The position numbers and the translations under genes were made by a program. The notes below the pieces were generated by a model. The model saw nothing but the letters and a program-made list of their open reading frames with translations, had not been told where the DNA came from and made no database searches. A DNA stretch of 64,000 nt from contig OW051471.1 of NCBI GenBank assembly GCA_932521025.1, positions 8,804,001 to 8,868,000 on the forward strand, read 5' to 3'. Below, one piece after another: positions 1-12,197 of this stretch. Position 1 is the first letter of the stretch, and the number at the start of each line of letters is the position of its first letter. The stretch comes from Oscheius onirici (Eukaryota; Nematoda; Chromadorea; Rhabditida; Rhabditidae).

Positions 1-3000
1 GGATAGTCGAGATGAGCAGGCCCACGCTTGAACAGACCTGTGATCTTCGATCCGAAGCCTCGTGCAGCATCAGCAATGTCAAATTCGGATTCTTCCGGCT
101 TCTCAGCCTTGACAGGTGCAGGAACAGGCTCATCTGATCTTCCGCTGTGGTAAACTGCGACGTGGTGGGTCAGCGGTTGGCCATCGATGTCGTGCTGGCG
201 TCCGGTGTGGTCCAAATGTCCTTCGTAGATTTCAGAAGTTGGATAGTCGAGATGAGCATGTCCTTTCTTGAAAAGGCCAGGCAGCTTGAAGCCGAATCCC
301 TTGCTCTTCTCTGCAACTTCCTTCTCAGGCTCAACTTCATGAACAGGCTCTTCGATCTTGGCAACGACGACTGGAGTCGGCTCATCCGATCTTCCGCTGT
401 GGTAAACGGTGACGTGGTGGGTCAGCGGTTGGACATCGATGTCGTGCTGGCGTCCAGTGTTGTCCAAATGTCCTTCGTAGATTTCAGAAGTTGGATAGTC
501 GAGATGAGCAGGCCCACGCTTGAACAGACCTGTGATCTTCGATCCGAAGCCTCGAGCAGCATCAGCAATGTCAAATTCAGATTCTTCCGGCTTCTCAGCC
601 TTGACAGGTGCAGGAACAGGCTCATCCGATCTTCCGCTGTGGTAAACGGTGACGTGGTGGGTCAGCGGTTGGCCATCGATGTCGTGCTGACGTCCAGTGT
701 TGTCCAAATGTCCTTCATAGATTTCAGAAGTTGGATAGTCGAGATGAGCAGGCCCACGCTTGAACAGACCTGTGATCTTCGATCCGAAGCCTCGTGCAGC
801 ATCAGCAATGTCAAATTCGGATTCTTCCGACTTCTCAGCCTTGACAGGTGCAGGAACAGGCTCATCTGATCTTCCGCTGTGGTAAACGGTGACGTGGTGG
901 GTCAGCGGTTGGCCATCGATGTCGTGCTGACGTCCAGTGTTGTCCAGAGGTCCTTCGTAGATTTCAGAAGTTGGATAGTCGAGATGAGCATGTCCTTTCT
1001 TGAAAAGGCCAGGCAGCTTGAAGCCGAATCCCTTGCTCTTCTCTGCAACTTCCTTCTCAGGCTCAACTTCATGAACAGGCTCTTCGATCTTGGCAACGAC
1101 GACTGGAGTCGGCTCATCCGATCTTCCGCTGTGGTAAACGGTGACGTGGTGGGTCAGCGGTTGGCCATCGATGTCGTGCTGGCGTCCAGTGTTGTCCAAA
1201 TGTCCTTCGTAGATTTCAGAAGTTGGATAGTCGAGATGAGCAGGCCCACGCTTGAACAGACCTGTGATCTTCGATCCGAAGCCTCGTGCAGCATCAGCAA
1301 TGTCAAATTCGGATTCTTCCGACTTCTCAGCCTTGACAGGTGCAGGAACAGGCTCATCTGATCTTCCGCTGTGGTAAACGGTGACGTGGTGGGTCAGCGG
1401 TTGGCCATCGATGTCGTGCTGACGTCCAGTGTTGTCCAGAGGTCCTTCGTAGATTTCAGAAGTTGGATAGTCGAGATGAGCATGTCCTTTCTTGAAAAGG
1501 CCAGGCAGCTTGAAGCCGAATCCCTTGCTCTTCTCTGCAACTTCCTTCTCAGGCTCAACTTCATGAACAGGCTCTTCGATCTTGGCAACGACGACTGGAG
1601 TCGGCTCATCCGATCTTCCGCTGTGGTAAACGGTGACGTGGTGGGTCAGCGGTTGGCCATCGATGTCGTGCTGGCGTCCAGTGTTGTCCAAATGTCCTTC
1701 GTAGATTTCAGAAGTTGGATAGTCGAGATGAGCAGGCCCACGCTTGAACAGACCTGTGATCTTCGATCCGAAGCCTCGTGCAGCATCAGCAATGTCAAAT
1801 TCGGATTCTTCCGACTTCTCAGCCTTGACAGGTGCAGGAACAGGCTCATCTGATCTTCCGCTGTGGTAAACGGTGACGTGGTGGGTCAGCGGTTGGCCAT
1901 CGATGTCGTGCTGACGTCCAGTGTTGTCCAGAGGTCCTTCGTAGATTTCAGAAGTTGGATAGTCGAGATGAGCATGTCCTTTCTTGAAAAGGCCAGGCAG
2001 CTTGAAGCCGAATCCCTTGCTCTTCTCTGCAACTTCCTTCTCAGGCTCAACTTCATGAACAGGCTCTTCGATCTTGGCAACGACGACTGGAGTCGGCTCA
2101 TCCGATCTTCCGCTGTGGTAAACGGTGACGTGGTGGGTCAGCGGTTGGCCATCGATGTCGTGCTGGCGTCCAGTGTTGTCCAAATGTCCTTCGTAGATTT
2201 CAGAAGTTGGATAGTCGAGATGAGCAGGCCCACGCTTGAACAGACCTGTGATCTTCGATCCGAAGCCTCGTGCAGCATCAGCAATGTCAAATTCGGATTC
2301 TTCCGACTTCTCAGCCTTGACAGGTGCAGGAACAGGCTCATCTGATCTTCCGCTGTGGTAAACGGTGACGTGGTGGGTCAGCGGTTGGCCATCGATGTCG
2401 TGCTGGCGTCCAGTGTTGTCCAAATGTCCTTCGTAGATTTCAGAAGTTGGATAGTCGAGATGAGCAGGCCCACGCTTGAACAGACCTGTGATCTTCGATC
2501 CGAAGCCTCGTGCAGCATCAGCAATGTCAAATTCGGATTCTTCCGGCTTCTCAGCCTTGACAGGTGCAGGAACAGGCTCATCTGATCTTCCGCTGTGGTA
2601 AACGGTGACGTGGTGGGTCAGCGGTTGGCCATCGATGTCGTGCTGACGTCCAGTGTTGTCCAGAGGTCCTTCGTAGATTTCAGAAGTTGGATAGTCGAGA
2701 TGAGCATGTCCTTTCTTGAAAAGGCCAGGCAGCTTGAAGCCGAATCCCTTGCTCTTCTCTGCAACTTCCTTCTCAGGCTCAACTTCATGAACAGGCTCTT
2801 CGATCTTGGCAACGACGACTGGAGTCGGCTCATCCGATCTTCCGCTGTGGTAAACGGTGACGTGGTGGGTCAGCGGTTGGCCATCGATGTCGTGCTGGCG
2901 TCCAGTGTTGTCCAAATGTCCTTCGTAGATTTCAGAAGTTGGATAGTCGAGATGAGCAGGCCCACGCTTGAACAGACCTGTGATCTTCGATCCGAAGCCT

Positions 3001-6000
3001 CGTGCAGCATCAGCAATGTCAAATTCGGATTCTTCCGACTTCTCAGCCTTGACAGGTGCAGGAACAGGCTCATCTGATCTTCCGCTGTGGTAAACGGTGA
3101 CGTGGTGGGTCAGCGGTTGGCCATCGATGTCGTGCTGACGTCCAGTGTTGTCCAGAGGTCCTTCGTAGATTTCAGAAGTTGGATAGTCGAGATGAGCATG
3201 TCCTTTCTTGAAAAGGCCAGGCAGCTTGAAGCCGAATCCCTTGCTCTTCTCTGCAACTTCCTTCTCAGGCTCAACTTCATGAACAGGCTCTTCGATCTTG
3301 GCAACGACGACTGGAGTCGGCTCATCCGATCTTCCGCTGTGGTAAACGGTGACGTGGTGGGTCAGCGGTTGGCCATCGATGTCGTGCTGGCGTCCAGTGT
3401 TGTCCAAATGTCCTTCGTAGATTTCAGAAGTTGGATAGTCGAGATGAGCAGGCCCACGCTTGAACAGACCTGTGATCTTCGATCCGAAGCCTCGTGCAGC
3501 ATCAGCAATGTCAAATTCGGATTCTTCCGACTTCTCAGCCTTGACAGGTGCAGGAACAGGCTCATCTGATCTTCCGCTGTGGTAAACGGTGACGTGGTGG
3601 GTCAGCGGTTGGCCATCGATGTCGTGCTGGCGTCCAGTGTTGTCCAAATGTCCTTCATAGATCTCAGAAGTTGGATAGTCGAGATGAGCATGTCCTTTCT
3701 TGAAAAGGCCAGGCAGCTTGAAGCCGAATCCCTTGCTCTTCTCTGCAACTTCCTTCTCAGGCTCAAATTCATTAACAGGCTCTTCGATCTTGGCAACGAC
3801 GACTGGAGACGGCTCATCTGATCTTCCGCTGTGGTAAACGGTGACGTGGTGGGTCAGCGGTTGGCCATCGATGTCGTGCTGGCGTCCAGTGTTGTCCAAA
3901 TGTCCTTCATAGATCTCAGAAGTTGGATAGTCGAGATGAGCAGGCCCACGCTTGAACAGACTTGTGATCTTCGATCCGAAGCCTCGTGCAGCATCAGCAA
4001 TGTCAAATTCGGATTCTTCCGGCTTCTCAGCCTTGACAGGTGCAGGAACAGGCTCATCTGATCTTCCGCTGTGGTAAACGGTGACGTGGTGGGTCAGCGG
4101 TTGGCCATCGATGTCGTGCTGACGTCCAGTGTTGTCCAAATGTCCTTCATAGATTTCAGAAGTTGGATAGTCGAGATGAGCAGGCCCACGCTCGAACAGA
4201 CCTGTGATCTTCGATCCGAAGCCTCGTGCAGCATCAGCAATGTCAAATTCGGATTCTTCCGGCTTCTCAGCCTTGACAGGTGCAGGAACAGGCTCATCTG
4301 ATCTTCCGCTGTGGTAAACAGTGACGTGGTGGGCCAGCGGTTGGCCATCGATGTCGTGCTGGCGTCCAGTGTTGTCCAGAGGTCCTTCGTAGATTTCAGA
4401 AGTTGGATAGTCGAGATGAGCATGTCCTTTCTTGAAAAGGCCAGGCAGCTTGAAGCCGAATCCCTTGCTCTTCTCTGCAACTTCCTTCTCAGGCTCAAAT
4501 TCATTAACAGGCTCTTCGATCTTGGCAACGACGACTGGAGACGGCTCATCTGATCTTCCGCTGTGGTAAACGGTGACGTGGTGGGTCAGCGGTTGGCCAT
4601 CGATGTCGTGCTGGCGTCCAGTGTTGTCCAAATGTCCTTCATAGATCTCAGAAGTTGGATAGTCGAGATGAGCAGGCCCACGCTTGAACAGACTTGTGAT
4701 CTTCGATCCGAAGCCTCGTGCAGCATCAGCAATGTCAAATTCGGATTCTTCCGGCTTCTCAGCCTTGACAGGTGCAGGAACAGGCTCATCTGATCTTCCG
4801 TTGTGGTAAACGGTGACGTGGTGGGTCAGCGGTTGGCCATCGATGTCGTGCTGACGTCCAGTGTTGTCCAAATGTCCTTCGTAGATTTCAGAAGTTGGAT
4901 AGTCGAGATGAGCAGGCCCACGCTTGAACAGACCTGTGATCTTCGATCCGAAGCCTCGAGCAGCATCAGCAATGTCAAATTCGGATTCTTCCGGCTTCTC
5001 AGCCTTGACAGGTGCAGGAACAGGCTCATCTGATCTTCCGCTGTGGTAAACAGTGACGTGGTGGGCCAGCGGTTGGCCATCGATGTCGTGCTGGCGTCCA
5101 GTGTTGTCCAGAGGTCCTTCGTAGATTTCAGAAGTTGGATAGTCGAGATGAGCAGGCCCACGCTTGAACAGACCTGTGATCTTCGATCCGAAGCCTCGTG
5201 CAGCATCAGCAATGTCAAATTCGGATTCTTCCGGCTTCTCAGCCTTGACAGGTGCAGGAACAGGCTCATCTGATCTTCCGCTGTGGTAAACGGTGACGTG
5301 GTGGGTCAGCGGTTGGCCATCGATGTCGTGCTGGCGTCCAGTGTTGTCCAAATGTCCTTCATAGATCTCAGAAGTTGGATAGTCGAGATGAGCATGTCCT
5401 TTCTTGAAAAGGCCAGGCAGCTTGAAGCCGAATCCCTTGCTCTTCTCTGCAACTTCCTTCTCAGGCTCAAATTCATTAACAGGCTCTTCGATCTTGGCAA
5501 CGACGACTGGAGACGGCTCATCTGATCTTCCGCTGTGGTAAACGGTGACGTGGTGGGTCAGCGGTTGGCCATCGATGTCGTGCTGGCGTCCAGTGTTGTC
5601 CAAATGTCCTTCATAGATCTCAGAAGTTGGATAGTCGAGATGAGCAGGCCCACGCTTGAACAGACCTGTGATCATCGATCCGAAGCCTCGTGCAGCAGCA
5701 GCAATGTCAAATTCGGATTCTTCCGGCTTCTCAGCCTTGACAGGTGCAGGAACAGGCTCATCTGATCTTCCGCTGTGGTAAACAGTGACGTGGTGGGTCA
5801 GCGGTTGGCCATCGATGTCGTGCTGACGTCCAGTGTTGTCCAGAGGCCCTTCGTAGATTTCAGAAGTTGGATAGTCGAGATGAGCAGGCCCACGCTTGAA
5901 CAGACCTGTGATCTTCGATCCGAAGCCTCGAGCAGCATCAGCAATGTCAAATTCGGATTCTTCCGGCTTCTCAGCCTTGACAGGTGCAGGAACAGGCTCA

Positions 6001-9000
6001 TCTGATCTTCCGCTGTGGTAAACAGTGACGTGGTGGGTCAGCGGTTGGCCATCGATGTCGTGCTGACGTCCAGTGTTGTCCAGAGGCCCTTCGTAGATTT
6101 CAGAAGTTGGATAGTCGAGATGAGCAGGCCCACGCTTGAACAGACCTGTGATCTTCGATCCGAAGCCTCGAGCAGCATCAGCAATGTCAAATTCGGATTC
6201 TTCCGGCTTCTCAGCCTTGACAGGTGCAGGAACAGGCTCATCTGATCTTCCGCTGTGGTAAACAGTGACGTGGTGGGTCAGCGGTTGGCCATCGATGTCG
6301 TGCTGACGTCCAGTGTTGTCCAAATGTCCTTCGTAGATTTCAGAAGTTGGATAGTCGAGATGAGCAGGCCCACGCTTGAACAGACCTGTGATCTTCGATC
6401 CGAAGCCTCGTGCAGCATCAGCAATGTCAAATTCGGATTCTTCCGGCTTCTCAGCCTTGACAGGTGCAGGAACAGGCTCATCTGATCTTTCGCTGTGGTA
6501 AACAGTGACGTGGTGGGTCAGCGGTTGGCCATCGATGTCGTGCTGACGTCCAGTGTTGTCCAGAGGCCCTTCGTAGATTTCAGAAGTTGGATAGTCGAGA
6601 TGAGCAGGCCCACGCTTGAACAGACCTGTGATCTTCGATCCGAAGCCTCGAGCAGCATCAGCAATGTCAAATTCGGATTCTTCCGGCTTCTCAGCCTTGA
6701 CAGGTGCAGGAACAGGCTCATCTGATCTTCCGCTGTGGTAAACGGTGACGTGGTGGGTCAGCGGTTGGCCATCGATGTCGTGCTGGCGTCCAGTGTTGTC
6801 CAAATGTCCTTCATAGATCTCAGAAGTTGGATAGTCGAGATGAGCATGTCCTTTCTTGAAAAGGCCAGGCAGCTTGAAGCCGAATCCCTTGCTCTTCTCT
6901 GCAACTTCCTTCTCAGGCTCAAATTCATTAACAGGCTCTTCGATCTTGGCAACGACGACTGGAGACGGCTCATCTGATCTTCCGCTGTGGTAAACGGTGA
7001 CGTGGTGGGTCAGCGGTTGGCCATCGATGTCGTGCTGGCGTCCAGTGTTGTCCAAATGTCCTTCATAGATCTCAGAAGTTGGATAGTCGAGATGAGCAGG
7101 CCCACGCTTGAACAGACCTGTGATCATCGATCCGAAGCCTCGTGCAGCAGCAGCAATGTCAAATTCGGATTCTTCCGGCTTCTCAGCCTTGACAGGTGCA
7201 GGAACAGGCTCATCTGATCTTCCGCTGTGGTAAACAGTGACGTGGTGGGTCAGCGGTTGGCCATCGATGTCGTGCTGACGTCCAGTGTTGTCCAGAGGCC
7301 CTTCGTAGATTTCAGAAGTTGGATAGTCGAGATGAGCAGGCCCACGCTTGAACAGACCTGTGATCTTCGATCCGAAGCCTCGAGCAGCATCAGCAATGTC
7401 AAATTCGGATTCTTCCGGCTTCTCAGCCTTGACAGGTGCAGGAACAGGCTCATCTGATCTTCCGCTGTGGTAAACAGTGACGTGGTGGGTCAGCGGTTGG
7501 CCATCGATGTCGTGCTGACGTCCAGTGTTGTCCAGAGGCCCTTCGTAGATTTCAGAAGTTGGATAGTCGAGATGAGCAGGCCCACGCTTGAACAGACCTG
7601 TGATCTTCGATCCGAAGCCTCGAGCAGCATCAGCAATGTCAAATTCGGATTCTTCCGGCTTCTCAGCCTTGACAGGTGCAGGAACAGGCTCATCTGATCT
7701 TCCGCTGTGGTAAACAGTGACGTGGTGGGTCAGCGGTTGGCCATCGATGTCGTGCTGACGTCCAGTGTTGTCCAAATGTCCTTCGTAGATTTCAGAAGTT
7801 GGATAGTCGAGATGAGCAGGCCCACGCTTGAACAGACCTGTGATCTTCGATCCGAAGCCTCGTGCAGCATCAGCAATGTCAAATTCGGATTCTTCCGGCT
7901 TCTCAGCCTTGACAGGTGCAGGAACAGGCTCATCTGATCTTTCGCTGTGGTAAACAGTGACGTGGTGGGTCAGCGGTTGGCCATCGATGTCGTGCTGACG
8001 TCCAGTGTTGTCCAGAGGCCCTTCGTAGATTTCAGAAGTTGGATAGTCGAGATGAGCAGGCCCACGCTTGAACAGACCTGTGATCTTCGATCCGAAGCCT
8101 CGAGCAGCATCAGCAATGTCAAATTCGGATTCTTCCGGCTTCTCAGCCTTGACAGGTGCAGGAACAGGCTCATCTGATCTTCCGCTGTGGTAAACAGTGA
8201 CGTGGTGGGTCAGCGGTTGGCCATCGATGTCGTGCTGACGTCCAGTGTTGTCCAGAGGCCCTTCGTAGATTTCAGAAGTTGGATAGTCGAGATGAGCAGG
8301 CCCACGCTTGAACAGACCTGTGATCTTCGATCCGAAGCCTCGAGCAGCATCAGCAATGTCAAATTCGGATTCTTCCGGCTTCTCAGCCTTGACAGGTGCA
8401 GGAACAGGCTCATCTGATCTTCCGTTGTGGTAAACGGTGACGTGGTGGGCCAGCGGTTGGCCATCGATGTCGTGCTGGCGTCCAGTGTTGTCCAAATGTC
8501 CTTCGTAGATTTCAGAAGTTGGATAGTCGAGATGAGCAGGCCCACGCTTGAACAGACCTGTGATCTTCGATCCGAAGCCTCGAGCAGCATCAGCAATGTC
8601 AAATTCGGATTCTTCCGGCTTCTCAGCCTTGACAGGTGCAGGAACAGGCTCATCTGATCTTCCGCTGTGGTAAACAGTGACGTGGTGGGTCAGCGGTTGG
8701 CCATCGATGTCGTGCTGACGTCCAGTGTTGTCCAAATGTCCTTCGTAGATTTCAGAAGTTGGATAGTCGAGATGAGCAGGCCCACGCTTGAACAGACCTG
8801 TGATCTTCGATCCGAAGCCTCGTGCAGCATCAGCAATGTCAAATTCGGATTCTTCCGGCTTCTCAGCCTTGACAGGTGCAGGAACAGGCTCATCTGATCT
8901 TCCGTTGTGGTAAACAGTGACGTGGTGGGTCAGCGGTTGGCCATCGATGTCGTGCTGACGTCCAGTGTTGTCCAGAGGCCCTTCGTAGATTTCAGAAGTT

Positions 9001-10255
9001 GGATAGTCGAGATGAGCAGGCCCACGCTTGAACAGACCTGTGATCTTCGATCCGAAGCCTCGAGCAGCATCAGCAATGTCAAATTCGGATTCTTCCGGCT
9101 TCTCAGCCTTGACAGGTGCAGGAACAGGCTCATCTGATCTTCCGCTGTGGTAAACAGTGACGTGGTGGGTCAGCGGTTGGCCATCGATGTCGTGCTGACG
9201 TCCAGTGTTGTCCAGAGGCCCTTCGTAGATTTCAGAAGTTGGATAGTCGAGATGAGCAGGCCCACGCTTGAACAGACCTGTGATCTTCGATCCGAAGCCT
9301 CGAGCAGCATCAGCAATGTCAAATTCGGATTCTTCCGGCTTCTCAGCCTTGACAGGTGCAGGAACAGGCTCATCTGATCTTCCGTTGTGGTAAACGGTGA
9401 CGTGGTGGGCCAGCGGTTGGCCATCGATGTCGTGCTGGCGTCCAGTGTTGTCCAAATGTCCTTCGTAGATTTCAGAAGTTGGATAGTCGAGATGAGCAGG
9501 CCCACGCTTGAACAGACCTGTGATCTTCGATCCGAAGCCTCGAGCAGCATCAGCAATGTCAAATTCGGATTCTTCCGGCTTCTCAGCCTTGACAGGTGCA
9601 GGAACAGGCTCATCTGATCTTCCGCTGTGGTAAACAGTGACGTGGTGGGTCAGCGGTTGGCCATCGATGTCGTGCTGACGTCCAGTGTTGTCCAAATGTC
9701 CTTCGTAGATTTCAGAAGTTGGATAGTCGAGATGAGCAGGCCCACGCTTGAACAGACCTGTGATCTTCGATCCGAAGCCTCGTGCAGCATCAGCAATGTC
9801 AAATTCGGATTCTTCCGGCTTCTCAGCCTTGACAGGTGCAGGAACAGGCTCATCTGATCTTCCGTTGTGGTAAACGGTGACGTGGTGGGCCAGCGGTTGG
9901 CCATCGATGTCGTGCTGGCGTCCAGTGTTGTCCAAATGTCCTTCGTAGATTTCAGAAGTTGGATAGTCGAGATGAGCAGGCCCACGCTTGAACAGACCTG
10001 TGATCTTCGATCCGAAGCCTCGAGCAGCATCAGCAATGTCAAATTCGGATTCTTCCGGCTTCTCAGCCTTGACAGGTGCAGGAACAGGCTCATCTGATCT
10101 TCCGCTGTGGTAAACGGTGACGTGGTGGGTCAGCGGTTGGCCATCGATATCGTGCTGGCGTCCAGTATTGTCCAGAGGTCCTTCGTAGATCTCAGAAGTT
10201 GGATAGTCGAGATGAGCATGTCCCTTCTTGAAAAAACCGAGCAAATCGAATCCGT
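1..10255 (-). repeat. Coding tandem array of 240- and 252-bp units
   Basis: About 42 head-to-tail units. Unit boundaries, taken at the recurring ggtgacgtggtggg site, fall every 240 bp (31 intervals) or 252 bp (10 intervals) between 147 and 10107. Both lengths are multiples of three. The 252-bp type encodes GFGFKLPGLFKKGHAHL preceded by a Glu/Val-rich linker; the 240-bp type encodes ARGFGSKITGLFKRGPAHL preceded by PVPAPVKAEKPEE. Units differ at only a few positions, for example EGHLD/EGPLD and AAS/SAAR variants. A 1,452-bp block (5283-6734) recurs directly as 6735-8186 with the same unit order and variants. A 492-bp two-unit block recurs at 879, 1371, 1863, 2595 and 3087. The last unit before the linker, near 10107-10250, is the most diverged. 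Confidence 0.97.
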
Positions 10256-12197
10256 TTTTATTTTTTGTTTTTTTTCGTTTCTTTTCTGACGCCTTGTCGT
10301 CAAGTTCAATTTTCTCGAAAGAATCACTACTCTCTGGCATCTCGAGTTGATCTTTGTCTGCAAGGCTATCAACGTCTCCATGACTCGTACTAGCCTCCTG
10401 ATCGTCTGCAATAATCTGCTCTGTTCCGACGATCGGAATCTGTTCCTCTGGTAGATGATCAGAGTCTTGTACTGAAGCTCCGCAGTGATATACACTAACA
10501 AGTTCCATGATTGGTTGTCCTCTGAGTTCCTCGCTTTTTTTGATTTTTTCTTCGTGTTTCTCAGCTTCCCATAGGTCAATTTCCATTCTGGCTCTGCTGA
10601 TTGGAGAGAGAGGAGCTTCAGTTTCTGCTTTGGACACAATGACGTACTGAGGAGATGTTGAGCATGGTACCATGGTCAAATCGACTGTGAGCGTGTTGTC
10701 AGCTAGATAGTCCTCAAACATGTCTAAGTCATCTGACTGTGAGTCACTGTCGCTGACTTCAACAACTCGGTACGTCGTTGTTGTTGTGGTGATAATCGTT
10801 GTTGTGTGTCTGGCTTCCGGTTGGTGTAGAATTCCATTGAACAGTGGAACTCCTTCAGCCGTCATAGCCCCAATGAGTGGCGCTCCATCTCCCTAATTTA
10901 AAATATGATAAACGATGTTTACTACTTTACCTGAATTGTTGTAACAGTAGATGAGACGGACTGTGATGTATTCGCAGTTGGCGAAAACGCTAGCAGTCGC
11001 GCCGGAGCTATCTACAAAATGCTTCAATTCACTGCCTTCATTTTTATCTACCTGCTGCTCCGTGAGATCAATTGGCAACTGCATAATTTGGACCCGTTCT
11101 GTTGTCGTCACTGTGCGAGACTGATAAGGGGTCCCAGTCCTAAACCTCAATTCAAATCTGTTACCCGGAATTTACCTGAGGGGAGATAGTTCCGTTCGTT
11201 CTCTTCGAGTCACTGTCCAAGTAGGGCGACTGTCAACACCGGCGCCTGAATATGTTTTGATCAAAGTTTCCTCCAATGTTCATAGTTTAAGTTCTTTTAT
11301 GATTTAAATTTTTAAATGTGCGGTTATGCAACAGTGTTAAAAACTTCTAGGTTAATGTGATGCAATACATGGTTGTTTAGTGAGTTCGTCAGTTCATGTA
11401 AGAGCACAACCAAAAACCTCGCCCGACTCATCAGTCGGGACGTGCGGGCCTGTCAAGACTGCTGATACTGTTATCAAATAAACCTTATTTATCTGAATCT
11501 TGTCCTTTATTGCTATTACTACAGGATGTTGGGCTACTTTAATGCTACAAGATTTGCAAGACCCTTCCAGGGATAAAGTTACCTATTATCCCCCATATAT
11601 TCCTTGGCTTGAACCACTTGAAATCCGTTTCTGTATGGGAACTACCTAAATCAGAAACGTCTTCTGTCTCCCAACAGTGACTTGTCTAAATTTGTTAGTA
11701 CTAACTACTTTCCCCTTAATTGTGCGCACAAATCCCTTTGTTTTTATTGCCGCAGAGGAATGTTCCTTTAAATACTACAAACACAAAATTCTCGACGGAA
11801 TATCCATAGAATTGGGTATGTCATTTTAATATATTTCTCAACTTTTACTCTTTTCTTTGGGATAGCATCGGTCTGTGGCTTATTGCAAGAAAATGACAAC
11901 AGGGTGATATAGAAGGAATAGACACAAAGAAAATCTCGAGCGCGCAAAACAGATACCATAGTCAAGAAAGAAACCAACGAAGAATAAAAGAGAGTATCCC
12001 TAAATCTGTTGCCAACAGGTGATCACGAAAAATAAGGGCTGAGCCTTTGGGGAACATGGTTCTATATGATTTTACTTTAGGTTGATTGTGATTTGCGATC
12101 AAAAATCGACATTAGAACTGTCAGGCACGACATTAAAAATGAAAGTGCACTTACCCGGGCTAAACGGCGGTATAGGAGGTCTGCCTCGATCTGCCAT
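1..12197 (-). CDS. Giant tandem-repeat protein, N-terminal part (C-terminus beyond left edge)
   Basis: Five exons join in one frame: 12197-12155, 11245-11176, 11139-11052, 11011-10931 and 10892-1. The first intron is 909 nt; the others are about 36-40 nt. The ATG at 12197 sits 1 base after a TTTTCAG, which could be a trans-splice acceptor. About 3,724 residues are visible. The N-terminus (MADRGRPPIPPF, then Ser/Thr-rich stretches such as TTTIITTTTTTY) has no signal peptide. An acidic and then Lys-rich linker follows, then tandem repeats from about 10255 to the edge. Each repeat holds GLFK(R/K)G, AHLDYPTSEIYEG, RQHDIDGQPLTHHV and VYHSGRSDEP. The frame has no stop anywhere in the array and uses no internal Met start, so ATG-based ORF calls miss it. 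From memory the repeat recalls the long tail of the nematode giant ankyrin UNC-44 (AO13 form), a neuronal cytoskeletal protein; this is unverified, and no ankyrin repeats are visible here. It could be a separate paralog or a tail-only product. Confidence 0.8.

Noticed and set aside
147-10093. Many 67-151 codon open frames in the array on both strands (for example the plus-strand frame with VVGQRLAIDVVL)
   Set aside because: They are off-frame shadows of the minus-strand repeat. Only the minus frame with DEPVPAPVK is open through the entire array and joins properly spliced upstream exons.
1-10255. Regular array considered as a CRISPR
   Set aside because: Units are 240/252 bp, coding and without spacers; the genome is a nematode.
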